DNA of 64,000 bases from Agarophyton chilense (GCA_030374765.1 JARGXX010000086.1:372001-436000), one strand, 5' to 3'; positions 12,376 to 22,860 are shown, counted from the first letter of the stretch. Translations and numbers: made by a program. The notes: a model not told the origin generated them from the letters alone.

Positions 12376-13879
12376 TGTCGTACAATCACATCTGGGGTCT
12401 GCTACTGTCTTGTCTCGGCAGCGTGGTGACGCTCAACCTTAGAATGTAGACTAAATAAACCCCGATGGTAATAGGGCACCGTGAAAACCCGCAGACGCAA
12501 ACGGCGGGGCAACTACCCTATACCGTGTAGGTGAACGATGGTAGGCGTCGACGAGCGGTGTAGGACAACGTTTGGAGCGGAGACAGCACGAAGATGTTCG
12601 GGATCTTACTCTCTCGAGAGACACGCCTCAGGCGGAGGAGACGCGTCCCAGCGGAGCACAGAAACAGAGCCACTCTGGAAAGGCACGACGGAGTCGGGTG
12701 TTAGACCGAGGCCAATCCGGCGGGATATACCTAGAGTGTTTAGGTAAGCACGGCACAGTCCGGGGTGTGACTAATCCTAGGCGGAGCGGTATCACGGTGA
12801 TTGTCGGAAAAGGAGCGAGGAAACACTCGTATGAGGTGGACGAGCGAGGTGAGTGAGGCGGCCACTCACGAGAGCCGAAAAAGAGAACAAGAGGAAAACG
12901 GGGGCGAGACGCTATACAGGGGCGAGACTACGACAAGTGTCGGCGATTAAATATGAACCCACGGTGGTGGTAGCACTCTGGTCGACAGAAAAGTGGATGA
13001 ACTAACGTGCGACGGGTGCTAACGAAGTATGCGGTGAAGACGCGTCGAAGGCGAAAAGTTCAGAGCCAAGACTCCCTCCTTGGGATCTCCCCCAAGAGGG
13101 TATTTACTGGGGAGCAGTGCTCAACCTCCTAAGTAGTTTGGCGCGCGACCCCTGACAGTGGACGCGCGCCCGAAAAATAGACAATAAATAGCGATAGCGT
13201 AGCTAAATAAATACTAAAAATTACTAAATAATACTAACCATAAGGTAGAATCCGGGCCACGTGGGGCACGCTTCGCACTCGAGCGTCGGCATCCGTGCAG
13301 TCCACGTGTTCCACCAGTGTGCACTTCCGGTCCTAACCGCGCGTCAGCACGCAATAGCGGTATAGATTGTCATAGACCAAGCTAGTCCTCAAGCGAGCGA
13401 AATCTCTAAGTGCTGGCAAGAAACCCCCTTGAAGGGCATTGTCCTTCAAGCGGTAAAACCTATGGGGTAGTTGAGAAACAATGAACCAAAAGGTATAGTT
13501 GTGACCCAAGTGGTGCCTGTCTTTATCAGAGTAGGATGGGGGAGGTGCAGTTCCTTATATGCAGTGGACTGCCCTCTCCAGATCACCCGGGACTTGCCAG
13601 CAAGGCACGGTCTCTGACCTAGTGTCAAAGACCTGGCCAGCACTGGCTACAGTGCCAAGTGGGCACTCTACTACTGTACTAAAATAAATATGATTACAAT
13701 TACAATTACTAACAATTACTCAGCCAGAAGGTACATGTCAACACTACACGTGGCTGAGAACACCTAGATGGTAGCTCGCCCGGAGCTGCATGGTCGATGA
13801 TCCCTCTCATCCATCACCTACAAGGTCAGTGTAGTATATTGACAACCTCAAAAGTCAGCCCTTCTGCCACTATAGGACA
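12376..13879 (-). repeat. Right-hand (5') LTR of the chromovirus, carrying an insert
   Basis: It starts TGTCGTACAATCAC and ends CTATAGGACA on the plus strand, matching the left LTR over 12376-12558 and 13454-13879. The two parts are separated by an 890-bp segment with its own 5-bp target duplication (AGCGG). Without the insert the LTR is about 610 bp. Confidence 0.9.
12559..13448. mobile_element. Probable solo LTR inserted in the chromovirus LTR
   Basis: The segment begins TGTAGGACAA and ends TTGTCCTTCA, an inverted terminal pair with one mismatch in ten and TG...CA bounds. It is flanked by the perfect 5-bp direct repeat AGCGG (12554-12558 and 13449-13453), and the empty site is visible in the sister LTR near 2003-2008. 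No coding capacity is seen. It holds hairpins (GGCGCGCG at 13140-13147 with CGCGCGCC at 13163-13170; CTTGAAGG at 13428-13435 with CCTTCAAG at 13443-13450) and an AT-rich stretch near 13190-13240. An LTR-type origin is the best reading; a TIR-bearing non-autonomous DNA element is the alternative. Confidence 0.7.
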
Positions 13880-13884
13880 ATATC

Positions 13885-14671
13885 GACTCGCATTTACCGT
13901 GAATACAGTATTTACGACCTCAATGTGAGACTCAATTTACGCGTCTGTGTCTGTCGCATTCATCAAAAATTAAGGAAGTAGCCGAATATTCCATATCGAA
14001 CGTTTTTAAGGGCTCCAAAAACAAATTCTGGAATGGAAAAATATTTAGATTGAAGAGACGTAATACCAGCAATTATGACATTTATTTGGTTAAAGTGGTT
14101 CTCTTTGAAGAAAAAAAGTTCAACTGGGATGGGACGGACCAATTGGAATATGCTTGGAATGATTTACGCAAATTCTTTCGTCCGTTTTATAATCGTCAGA
14201 ATGGGAATAGATCTGCCATTATATGGAGAACTTTTTCACTTTATGGTGTATCAAAGCTAACTGTTATTAGTATCAAACAGAATGCAGTAATATATTGCAA
14301 CACTTTAGAAAAGGGGTTATTGACATTTTTGGCTGAAATATTTGAAGAACCGTCTCTATATTTTTCAACAAAACAATGCATCAATTCAAACCGCAAAGGT
14401 TATGCGTGAATGGAAATTACAGAATCGTATTGATGTTCTACAATGGCCAATTAAATATCCTGACCTAGATATAATAGAAAATGTTTGACGGAAGATGGTT
14501 CGTAGAGTGTACGTGGGATATAAACTGTTCGAATCAGTGAAAGAGCTGAAGGCTACTGTGATGGAGGTTTGGGACAACTTGGACGCTGATGGCCTTCTTA
14601 AGTTATACAACAGCATTAAGGGACGTCTATTTGCCGTCAATGACACAAAAGGAGACGCTACAAGATATTAA
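13885..14671 (+). pseudogene. Tc1-type transposase, catalytic part, decayed
   Basis: After the retrotransposon the transposase resumes. A stretch at 14050-14409 gives LFEEKKFNWDG, then YAWNDLRKFF and GNRSAIIWRTFS, the Tc1 pattern around the first catalytic acid ('FSDE..F.LDG......W'). Shifting frame near 14.37 kb, the translation continues NNASIQTAKVMREW, LQWPIKYPDLDIIENV and ends NDTKGDATRY at 14671. The PDLDIIEN block is the usual 'W.PQSPDLNPIEN' signature with the third catalytic acid. The second catalytic Asp of 'QQDNA' reads Asn, the Trp after IENV is a TGA stop, and at least one frameshift is present, so the enzyme is dead. Confidence 0.85.
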
Positions 14672-14722
14672 AAGGGTCGCAGTGAGCTCATAAAAAGCTT
14701 GTGCGCGTTTATTTTTCGCGGT

Positions 14723-15290
14723 CTAGATTGCTAGTGCTGCACTGTTTTATGCATGTAGGTAAGAGAGTCGCGTGTTTGATGATTGATGGCTGCGCTCTAT
14801 GCTGGGGACAGGTGAGCGGTTCAGCCAAAGGCCTCTTTATTTTTATAGCGTTTGACAAGAGCAACATGCCTTAAAACGAACGATTGTTGCAATTTGATTT
14901 TCGGGGAGTGTATGTAATTATCTGCTCATGGATGCTTTTTTTTCGAATTTCGTAATATCCAAATTGGGAACGCTTTTGGCGCACTCCCCCCGGCAGAGGT
15001 TTTGGAGCCCAGCTCCGACATAGCAATTTGTGAAGGTGGCTCGGTTTTTTTCACATTTGATCCAGAGCTTTACATTGGAGGCCTGCAGGACGGTACAGCC
15101 TCTACCTGAGGACTAAGATCTCACAGGCTTCCTCGAGGTGCCTGTGAATTTGTCTATTACCTGCAATTCTACTAGAATGCTTCCGAGAGAACGATAAGCA
15201 CGAATATATACATATCTACACGAATATATACATATATATTTTGAGGGCAGCAGCCGTTCTTCTAATTTCAAACTCCTCTCAATACATTTG
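14723..15290. other. Intergenic, AT-rich, no feature seen
   Basis: Between the transposon end and the next gene. It contains T-runs and an ATATA-rich stretch (about 15205-15240) just upstream of the next start codon, which could serve a promoter, but nothing specific is recognised. Confidence 0.4.
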
Positions 15291-16319
15291 ATGCCACCAA
15301 TGCCTCCTTTGCTCACGTTTTCCGAGCTTTTGGAAGCCCAATTGGATGAAACACTTCCTTACCCGATTTTGAAGCGCCTCCTCCGAACGCTGAAGCAATA
15401 TCATCCCGCATACCCTGTCCTAGAGGGAACCGCTTCCCATTTTTGCTCCTTATCCCAGACGCAGACTATTGAAGCTGGCGTTGGGACACACGAAAGCATC
15501 CCCAAGAATGAAAATCAGCACATCAGAAGACATGTCACCGGTGAAAACCATCGTTCTTCAATGGTCCAAAATGAAGCCCGTCTCGAGAAAGATGTGGGAA
15601 GCGGTGATCGCGAAGTATCGCAGAATCCTTTTCGAGTTATTGACGAAATGGAAGAGGGATCGGGTAAGTGTATCACGATATTTCCTCCTTTTGGCTGGAG
15701 CGCTGCTTCGAAAGGAGATGGTGCGCAAGTGTTTGCGAGCCTTCAAACCCATACTCCAAGAAAGCGGAACCGTCCTGAAATATCCAAAGCAAATGAGCTT
15801 GACAGTGGTTTAAAAAAGAAAAGACGCCAAGGCAGAAGACGTGCGCCTCCCATCCCGTCTTCATCTGACGAATCTGAGAAGTCTTCGACGGCGCACAAAG
15901 AGAACAAGCATTTGGCTTCCAATCTCAAACGAAAATGTGCGCTGCGTTCGTCGCCAAGAATTTCAAGCAAATCGCGACTATCAAGTGGGCGAGTCGCTCA
16001 GAAAACCAGCCTCTTTCTTTCTCAAGTCGGAGAACAAATCAATATGATGCTTTGCGAACTAATCCGTGAGAGAGGTGACGGTGAAAAAGTGACATGGAGT
16101 GATGTGCGACAAGCGCTTTTGGAAAGATCACCAAAGTATACTGGGTTTTGTGTTGCGTTGGATAAACAGTTCGTTCCGTCGGATTCGATTGCACTTTGTA
16201 GGAGTCCCCAAAACAGTCAGAGTTCCAAGGGCTCAAAGAGCACTATCTTTTATTCCAATACTTTCTGGAATGGGGTGTGGAAGGATTATCTGACTTCAGC
16301 GGAGAAGCCACCGAAATGA
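15291..16319 (+). CDS. Unrecognised basic nuclear-type protein
   Basis: A 342-residue frame starting at the ATG at 15291. It opens with a short hydrophobic-helical part (LLTFSELLEAQLDETLPYPI), followed by a long hydrophilic middle. Around residues 170-240 come clusters of Lys/Arg (KKKRRQGRRR; KRKCALRSSPR) that look like nuclear targeting signals, with Ser/Glu patches between. The last hundred residues look folded (LSQVGEQINMMLCELIRERG, TWSDVRQALLERSPKYTG). I recognise no family. Coding is supported by length against an AT-rich background and the domain-like alternation of ordered and disordered parts. No introns are evident. Confidence 0.65.
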   Translation: MPPMPPLLTFSELLEAQLDETLPYPILKRLLRTLKQYHPAYPVLEGTASHFCSLSQTQTIEAGVGTHESIPKNENQHIRRHVTGENHRSSMVQNEARLEKDVGSGDREVSQNPFRVIDEMEEGSGKCITIFPPFGWSAASKGDGAQVFASLQTHTPRKRNRPEISKANELDSGLKKKRRQGRRRAPPIPSSSDESEKSSTAHKENKHLASNLKRKCALRSSPRISSKSRLSSGRVAQKTSLFLSQVGEQINMMLCELIRERGDGEKVTWSDVRQALLERSPKYTGFCVALDKQFVPSDSIALCRSPQNSQSSKGSKSTIFYSNTFWNGVWKDYLTSAEKPPK

Positions 16320-17494
16320 AGACACCTGGTAGTGCCCTGTGACTGGCATTTTGGGAAGCAATAGGCAGCAGAACCTCGTTTCACGAAAAATACGAACTCG
16401 TTTGACGTTGTTCCTTAATGGACAGTTTGTCGTGTGATAGTGAAAAGGTGTACTTGAGACGACGTACGTGGAAGGTTATCGATGTCCACGTTTAACACCA
16501 TCATCAACGTGGAGAAGGGCACGTACGATCTGCTTTCACCTGGCGTACCTTTCTTTCCTTGACCGCTAGCGAAGTAGCGAAAGCGAAATGGCTTTGCGGT
16601 CACGCTTGCAGCGGAGGCTAGCAGCTTCACACTGAATGAGAAGTTTACAGACGACTGAAGTGAAGAAATCAAGAACCCATCAAATAATGGTCAATAGAGC
16701 ACATGTATTCTGCGTTCTACTGAACGCCATGTACGAATAGTATTATACATAGCACACCTACAGTAAAGACAGACATATTTGTTGGGAATGCCACCGATTT
16801 TAGACGGCCCCCTAGCCTAGACCCCGTAGCTACCCTCATATGGCGTAGTGCTGACTACTAAACGAAACCCAATGAGGAACTTACAAAGCAGGGAAAGCTT
16901 TATTGTATCTCAACAAATAAGTTTGACTCATTGTGATGGTTGAGGCGATCAAAGAAACGACGCCTTATACGCTTAGGCTCAAGAATCGATAAATCTCATC
17001 CACGCTTAGGAGACCGTGACCGAAACTGCTGCGTTACATCTCGACACAGCTTTGCTGTTTTGGAAATGACCAAGCAAACGATTGGTAACGCGTTTCTGGT
17101 GCTGCATGTTTGTGAGTCACGCAACGTAGTTAGTTACTGGAGTTTGTCATTGACGTTATTGTTGCCGCCTTGTTGCTGTGTTCCTTTACCTTTCCCACCC
17201 ACCTGCCCAAGATAGGTACTGCTTTATGCTGTAAGCACCCGCACGCCCTTTTAAAGATGTTGGTAAAGAAAGCCTTTCCTCTCCATACAATGCGCCGAAA
17301 GACGTAAACTGTAATATAGCAACACAGTTGCACCGTTGCACTCATGGTGCAATCGATGGATACTAAGCCATACAGTACTATCAGATTCACGTTAATTAGT
17401 TCGACCATACTCCACTATAAGGCCAGTGCAAGTCAAAGTTTCAATGTCGTGTATTGCTTCGACATATTTTATTCCATCAAACCACATTTCCTGA
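16320..17494. other. Intergenic, no gene seen
   Basis: About 1.2 kb with only short random frames. No repeat structure or RNA gene recognised. Confidence 0.4.
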
Positions 17495-18213
17495 TTGTAT
17501 GCGATATCAAATAAGATAGTGCGATCCGAATGTGATTTTAGTAGAGTGCCAATCGGATTTGAAATTTGGATAACATTTGCGATTAGCTACAGGATGGAAA
17601 CCGGTCAAAGCAATTCCAATCATTGTGGAATACATCGCAATGATGTGATCGATAGACTCGCACGATCAGTGCTGGAATCATACATTGAAAGTCATATTCA
17701 AGTGCCGAAAGGGTTTTCTGACATATCCCGGCGACTTAAAGAGCCATGTGGTTCACATTCGTTACTACGCGCTGTTCCTGAGAAGTTTGAGAATGTCTTT
17801 GCACAAAGTCAGGCTAAAGTGGCGCTGTCACAACTATTCGTTGGCCACACTCCGAGTTAGAACCCCTTTGGTCTGTGAGTAATGGAAAGCGGATGATATG
17901 CAGCTGCAATCCGAATGTTGTCAATAATCTAGATCACTACTTGCTACGGTGTCCAAAGCGGGCACTGTCGAGAAGGTTGTATTGTCCTTCTCTTGGCGAA
18001 CGTGAAGGTTTAAGTGCTGCCGATATTATCATCAAGTGGTCTGAAAGGGTGTCGGCCTTTTTAGTGAGAAAGGTTTCTTTTAAAAGTAACGTTTTTTGCT
18101 GCGTATTATTGTGTGCATCGATAAATCACTTAACCCTATTTATCATCGGCTGTGTATATCACTCACTCTCTCTCTCTCTCTCTCTCTTTTACGAGCATGC
18201 TACGTTCTATTAA
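17495..18213 (+). pseudogene. Non-LTR retrotransposon (LINE) relic, RNase H and C-terminal zinc part
   Basis: Around 17620-17680 the translation reads NHCGIHRNDVIDRLARSVLE, close to the RNase H end 'H.GI.GNE.AD.LA' seen in LINE polyproteins. Near 17810-17860 comes KVALSQLFVGHTPS, like the 'L.QLRTGH.PL' block that follows RNase H in these elements, and in another frame ICSCNPNVVNNLDHYLLRCP (17893-17952) matches the C-x-C...H-x4-C zinc cluster ('C.CG.....EHYLL.CP'). The pieces lie in the right order but in different frames, so the copy is decayed, and I found no RT upstream. A CT-repeat follows at about 18164-18187. Confidence 0.5.
18164..18188. repeat. CT microsatellite
   Basis: An uninterrupted run of about a dozen CT units, directly seen, just after the LINE relic. 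Confidence 0.9.
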
Positions 18214-21063
18214 TACATAGCAAAGAATGATACTTCTGGAAGAAACGCTCTTTCACTAAAAAGGCCAACACTCTATCAGGCCACTTGATGATAATTGCGT
18301 ATATCACTAAACACTTCACCATACCATCGATATATCGCTTTCCCAAACACCCATTCGTGTTTCGATACATACGCACGCGCTAACAAAAAAAGAAATGTTT
18401 TATCGCCCCCATACATGTATACCTTGGTGACGAAACGCTTCTGCGGTCGAGAACAACTCTAGAAACCTAAAGCGTTCTTCAACAAACTTATATACCAGCC
18501 TAGAGAGCGTATAACGGCTATAGATATATATATATGTGTGTGTACCTTATTGATTGATTAGCAGAAGTAGAATCTCTTGATTCTGCTAACGTTCTTCTTG
18601 ATTCTGTTAATGTTCTTCAAGCCCCCGCTTTACAAGCATCCGTCATCTTACACTTTCCAAGTCCCAGAGTACTCTTTCTATCAGAAATAAGATGTCTATA
18701 TGAAGTGGGCAGAAACACATGTGAAACTCCTTGTACTCGTCTAACTCTCATGATACTTTTGATTTAACCGCACTTTTTTATGTTTGGGTTCCAAGAAGAT
18801 GGTGCCAGGAATCTAAAAAGAGAGAGGGTTCGTTTTATTATTTGGTGGCTCACTTTGCCCATCGCTCGCAAAAGAAATGATCAAACAACGCTCGCATACG
18901 TACCTCATCGTGAACAGCGCAGAGTAACTCTAAGACAGTTCCAGTATGCTGCGCTAACCGTCAATCCGGGGGGAGACGGAAGAAGGAGGTCCCTTAGGAA
19001 GCCACGAGGGTTGGGGGCTTTTAGACCTGTGCAAAGGAGCCCCCCCACCACTTGTGGGGCGCCACCCCTCCTCCCGTCCCAATCCATTTGCCCCAATGTC
19101 CTGACCCCACTCCCCGGAAAGACGGCACCCCGTGCACCTCCTGAGCGTGTCAGGATCCCTGCACGCTATCACCACTACGACTTGAAACCAGATAAAATGA
19201 TGAAGGGTACCTTCCCCCCCACTCTGCCTTGTTGAAGGCGTCCCCCTCTGGTTCGCTCCCCGGGAAGAAGGTCCCCGTGCCCCCGTGGAAGATTACGACT
19301 ACTTCCCAATGCCCCGCACTGATGAAAACGAATCTGTCAACGCAAACAGTTCCAAAACGAAAGAATAGAAAGTAAGACACAGATACCGTTAGTTCATGCA
19401 CTAAACAGTTCAACAAGCGCTTTTCAAGCTCGAGGAGTGGGGAGAACCATGCACTTACAAATGAGAACCGAAGTTGAAACGATGGTTGAAAGCTTGGGAT
19501 GAGGGAGAGCGGAACAACATTGTCGCTCGGGTCCTGGTTTCTTTTATACTGTTCCACAACCCTTCTTCGGGCCACAGCAATCGCTGAACACTCTCCTCTG
19601 CGTTGCTGACAATGTTGGGCACTAATTAATTAGAGTTTTCCGTGAGCTTCGCTCACGGTGAATTGCGGGTGCGTGTGAGTAAGCAATCGGCACCATCAAC
19701 GTTCAAAAATCTGTTGTGAGTGCATAACCCTCATTGTGGGGTTTAAATTAACATGAACTGGACTGTCTGTTGAGGAAGGGTATACAACAGTGACGGCGAT
19801 TTCAGGACTACTGGATATATTGAAGAGTTTTGTAAGAGCAAAAACAGGACGGGATCTTGCTTGACAGTGCGAGTATGGGCTGTGGATCGCTCACGGATTT
19901 GACTGATGCAGACGAGGTAAGGTAAGATTAGAAAATCTTTGCGCAGCTTTTTACACAGGTTGTTTGAAACGAGTGTTTGGACAATCATCATTGTGATTCG
20001 AGGCAGTGGAAAATGTCCACTCAGATGCTTTTGCATTTACGAAAGGTTAATATCAATGTGCGTTGCCAGAATCGTTTCAGATGCGTTTCGGAAGGCACCT
20101 TCAAAAAAAAAAGCCGGAAACTCGCATGGCTGAAATCTATATCGTGACCACAACAAACCATCTTTTGACTGTGATGGTATTCATCATCTGTCTTACATGT
20201 CTATACACGGCTTCTTTTCCCCCTTTACAACGTTTCATTATTTTTTACACAAGTGAAGTACAAAGCCACAACCACCAAGTGCAGGGCTGAATACCATAAA
20301 CAATCGAGGAATCATGTAGCCCACTCATAAAAGCAAACTGCGGCAACAAAACAATGCAAACCGGCGTTGAAAGAATTCATGACAAGTAATTGGTGCGCAA
20401 AACGCAAAACATACATACAACCGAGCGCAAGTTAATTGGTTCGGAAATGACGTATCGTCAACTTGATAGTCAACAAGTATAACAGATAGCCAATATGGAA
20501 TCGGGTAAAAACCGATTCGGGATGATTCAGTTTGCTACATGTTCTTTCTGATCCCCCACGGACGGAGTAGCACATATTTTGAATCTGTGTCAACGATTCA
20601 GTATGTCATTGCGCTACATCGTCGTTTACCGCGTCGGATATCTCTGCCGTCGAAGAGACACTTTGCAGATCCAAATCTCGAGTAGAATTCAGTGGACGAC
20701 TTTGTACGATATGAAGTTGTGTTGTAAAGTCAAGATAATCCGGTCCTTCGTTCTAAATAGTAATGCTATCCAAAAGGCCGAGTCCTTGGCGCATCGACTG
20801 CCAACTTTCGTAACTCCCCTTCCAATTCTTCAAAGCTCGCTGCAGAAGGGGTATACCAGCGTCCCGGGGATTCTATTGCTATGGAACTCTTCTCCTGGGA
20901 CAGAGAACGGATTTCGCGGGAATCTCGTCTAGTCTTCTTTGGCCTCCGACAATGCTACTTTATGATAAAAAAAAACTAGTAATTCGTCACGAGAAGGGCA
21001 CCCTGGGCAAGACTAACAAGTTGGCACATCTATTCACGGGAAGCTATACATAATGCCTGTTTG
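18214..21063. other. Long intergenic stretch with a GC-run island and a possible LINE remnant
   Basis: No supported gene. A local island at about 18960-19300 is full of C-runs and G-runs and stands out from AT-rich flanks. At 20579-20932 a plus-strand frame reads LCRRRDTLQIQIS early and LQKGYTSVPGILLLWNSSP late, which weakly resembles the C-terminal end of CR1/Jockey-like LINE proteins ('RR..L.......S......WN.LP'). Neither is strong enough to annotate as a gene. Confidence 0.3.
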
Positions 21064-22860
21064 TTATTCGGGTTTGCTTCGCAGTTTTTGCAGCGACGGC
21101 ATCATACCAAAGATTCTGACAGAAAGAGAATCGCGACTTTGTTGTTTGTCTTGAGCAGTATGTGTCTCAATGTCTCGGTTTCTGTCGAGGCTCGACCCTC
21201 TTTCACAAAGCGCAGCACGATGATTATCATCATTTTGGGTTTCATTTGCCGCCAGTCTTTTGAGCTTTGTACTGAGCGCAAGAATGTTCTTTGAATATGG
21301 GTACAGGCCCGCGGCTCGTTCCGCTACCTGCATCGCATCGCTCGCGTGAAGTTGTTTCTTAGCCTGTGGACCTGACCCCATGCTGAGCAAGGCAGAAAGA
21401 CCTTCTTCCTGGATTCTTGAGCTTGTCTCGAAATGGCGCATTGACTGCGTGCACAAATGATGGAACATAAGAGAGGTTGCCAAGTTGCCAACTTTCTCGC
21501 TTTCAATGCACAAACCATGGATGGTGATGAGCGCTGCTTCCGCCACAGCTGCATTCTTGGTGTTTATGTTCATAGCGTTTGCAATAACTCGAAAGGCGCC
21601 CCACTCACAAGCCTTGAGCTTGCCAGCGGGCGAATCGAAAACGGCGTTTCCCAAGGCAAGCAAGGCGTGCTCGAGATGAATCGGGCTGCGAACGAGAAAG
21701 GCGATGGATCTCACCAAGGTTGGAATGCCTCGATGCAATTGACCAAACAATCTCCTGTTGGTGGGATCGATCACCATGGTACGAATCAGTAGACACGAAC
21801 TTGAGACGACGTTGACCGAGCTTTCGGAACGATTCGAAGCATATGCCGCAGCGTACAGAATAGCAAGACGCATGTGCTCTGTTCTCTGTCTCTCTTCCGC
21901 GCGACGCCGTTCCAGGGGTTCACATACACGAAGGACTGCAAAGCTCAACTCGTGACACGTGCTGTTGCGACGGAAGCATCTGGGTGTGGCGGCAAGGAAC
22001 TCTACGACACAGCGAGTAAGAATTGGGCATACCGTGTGCAGCAATGGGGAAGATTGCGAAGCTGAAGCGGTTGCTATATTTAAGCAAACGCCAAGCGCCT
22101 CCTCGACGGCTGATGCGTTGGTGGTTGGTTTGATGACGGTTACGATGGCATGCAGACGGTGAGTTTTGGCCAGAATGTGCTCACACGCGGCGGGTTCCAG
22201 AGATAGGTTGCGCAAGGCCATGCACACGTTTGACTGCAGCTTCCAATGGTTTGGATGTTGGAATCGGGCAAGAACTTGCAACAACAGTGGTACAATGCGA
22301 TTGGAGCATGCGAGAAGCCTTCGACTTTGGTTTTCATAGCAGATAGTTGCAATGAGGGCAGATGCAGAGCACTGTATGGACTCTCGGTCGGGAAAGGCAG
22401 TCATGGCCGAAGACAGTGCTGCAAATCCGGCGTGTTGACAGAAAGTGCTTCGATTGGACGGTTCAACAAGCAGCGACCTGGCCAGAAGCACGACATTTTT
22501 GACGAGTGCTAAATCGTTGACGAAGGTGGCTAGGGTTGCAATTAGCACGGGAATGAGGCCGTTTTGGGCGAGGAATTGTGGCATGTTGTGCTTTTCACAA
22601 AGTACAATGAGAGCTAGAACGGCAGATTTGTGCACAGTGAGTTTGTTTGCGTGGGTGAGCATGAAATTTATGCAATGAGGCACAGTGGGTTTCAAGTCAA
22701 CAAGGGCTGGGTCAACGTCACAAGCCATGACACGAAGGCGATCGCAAGAGGCGGCAGCTTGGTGTGGGGTAACGGACGTGGACATGCGATGTAGCAATGC
22801 TTGTAAAGACAGGTGTGGGGTGGTACCCCCCGCGTCGAAAGGTGAGTTGACGGGGTGCAT
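21064..22860 (-). CDS. Armadillo/HEAT-like alpha-helical repeat protein
   Basis: A 598-residue uninterrupted protein. From about residue 50 to 500 it consists of repeating pairs and triplets of amphipathic helices of about 40 residues with the hydrophobic spacing of armadillo repeats, for example VHKSAVLALIVLCEKHNMPQ, LIPVLIATLATFVNDLALV, LQSNVCMALRNLSLEPAACE and HLEHALLALGNAVFDSPAG. Such folds are scaffolds for protein or nucleotide-exchange partners; the specific role is not readable. The last ~80 residues are charged and probably disordered (LAANETQNDDNHRAALCERG). No membrane segment or targeting signal. The start Met at 22860 precedes a short disordered leader; a second Met in HRMSTSVTPH (residue 26) is possible. 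Confidence 0.75.
   Translation of the reverse strand: MHPVNSPFDAGGTTPHLSLQALLHRMSTSVTPHQAAASCDRLRVMACDVDPALVDLKPTVPHCINFMLTHANKLTVHKSAVLALIVLCEKHNMPQFLAQNGLIPVLIATLATFVNDLALVKNVVLLARSLLVEPSNRSTFCQHAGFAALSSAMTAFPDRESIQCSASALIATICYENQSRRLLACSNRIVPLLLQVLARFQHPNHWKLQSNVCMALRNLSLEPAACEHILAKTHRLHAIVTVIKPTTNASAVEEALGVCLNIATASASQSSPLLHTVCPILTRCVVEFLAATPRCFRRNSTCHELSFAVLRVCEPLERRRAEERQRTEHMRLAILYAAAYASNRSESSVNVVSSSCLLIRTMVIDPTNRRLFGQLHRGIPTLVRSIAFLVRSPIHLEHALLALGNAVFDSPAGKLKACEWGAFRVIANAMNINTKNAAVAEAALITIHGLCIESEKVGNLATSLMFHHLCTQSMRHFETSSRIQEEGLSALLSMGSGPQAKKQLHASDAMQVAERAAGLYPYSKNILALSTKLKRLAANETQNDDNHRAALCERGSSLDRNRDIETHTAQDKQQSRDSLSVRIFGMMPSLQKLRSKPE

Larger units (their letters stand above)
1792..13879 (-). 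mobile_element. Ty3/gypsy chromovirus with both LTRs, ~12.1 kb
   Basis: This is a long LTR retrotransposon on the minus strand. Parts, read right to left: right-hand (5') LTR 12376-13879; primer site about 12357-12372; gag with zinc knuckle about 10.0-12.3 kb; protease, reverse transcriptase, RNase H, integrase and chromodomain about 5.7-10.0 kb; an antisense coding-like region about 3.3-5.5 kb; polypurine tract 2427-2444; left-hand (3') LTR 1792-2426. The 5-bp flanks AGATC (1787-1791) and ATATC (13880-13884) are a target duplication with one mismatch. The two LTRs differ at roughly 6% of aligned sites by my eye count, so the insertion is old but not ancient. The coding regions are broken in a few places. 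The order IN-chromodomain at the pol end defines the chromovirus group. Confidence 0.92.
1439..14722 (+). mobile_element. Tc1/mariner-type DNA transposon, split by a nested retrotransposon
   Basis: Two separated halves of one transposon frame the first part of the window. An inverted repeat reads ACCGCGAAATTCAAACGCGCACAA at 1439-1462 in two overlapping parts (ACCGCGAAATTC, AAACGCGCACAA) and recurs inverted at 14699-14722 with about three mismatches. The left half codes for the N-terminal DNA-binding part of a transposase and the right half for the DDE catalytic part. The ~12 kb between 1792 and 13879 is a later chromovirus insertion; without it the transposon would be about 1.2 kb, the usual size for Tc1 elements. 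The outer TA target duplication could not be fixed. Confidence 0.75.

Noticed and set aside
12538-12856. Plus-strand frames across the LTR and solo-LTR junction
   Set aside because: They cross an insertion boundary and have no protein-like pattern; treated as chance frames in LTR sequence.
18780-19235. 151-residue plus-strand frame in the C-run island
   Set aside because: Composition is driven by C- and G-runs and the protein has no fold-like pattern; noted as an odd island only.
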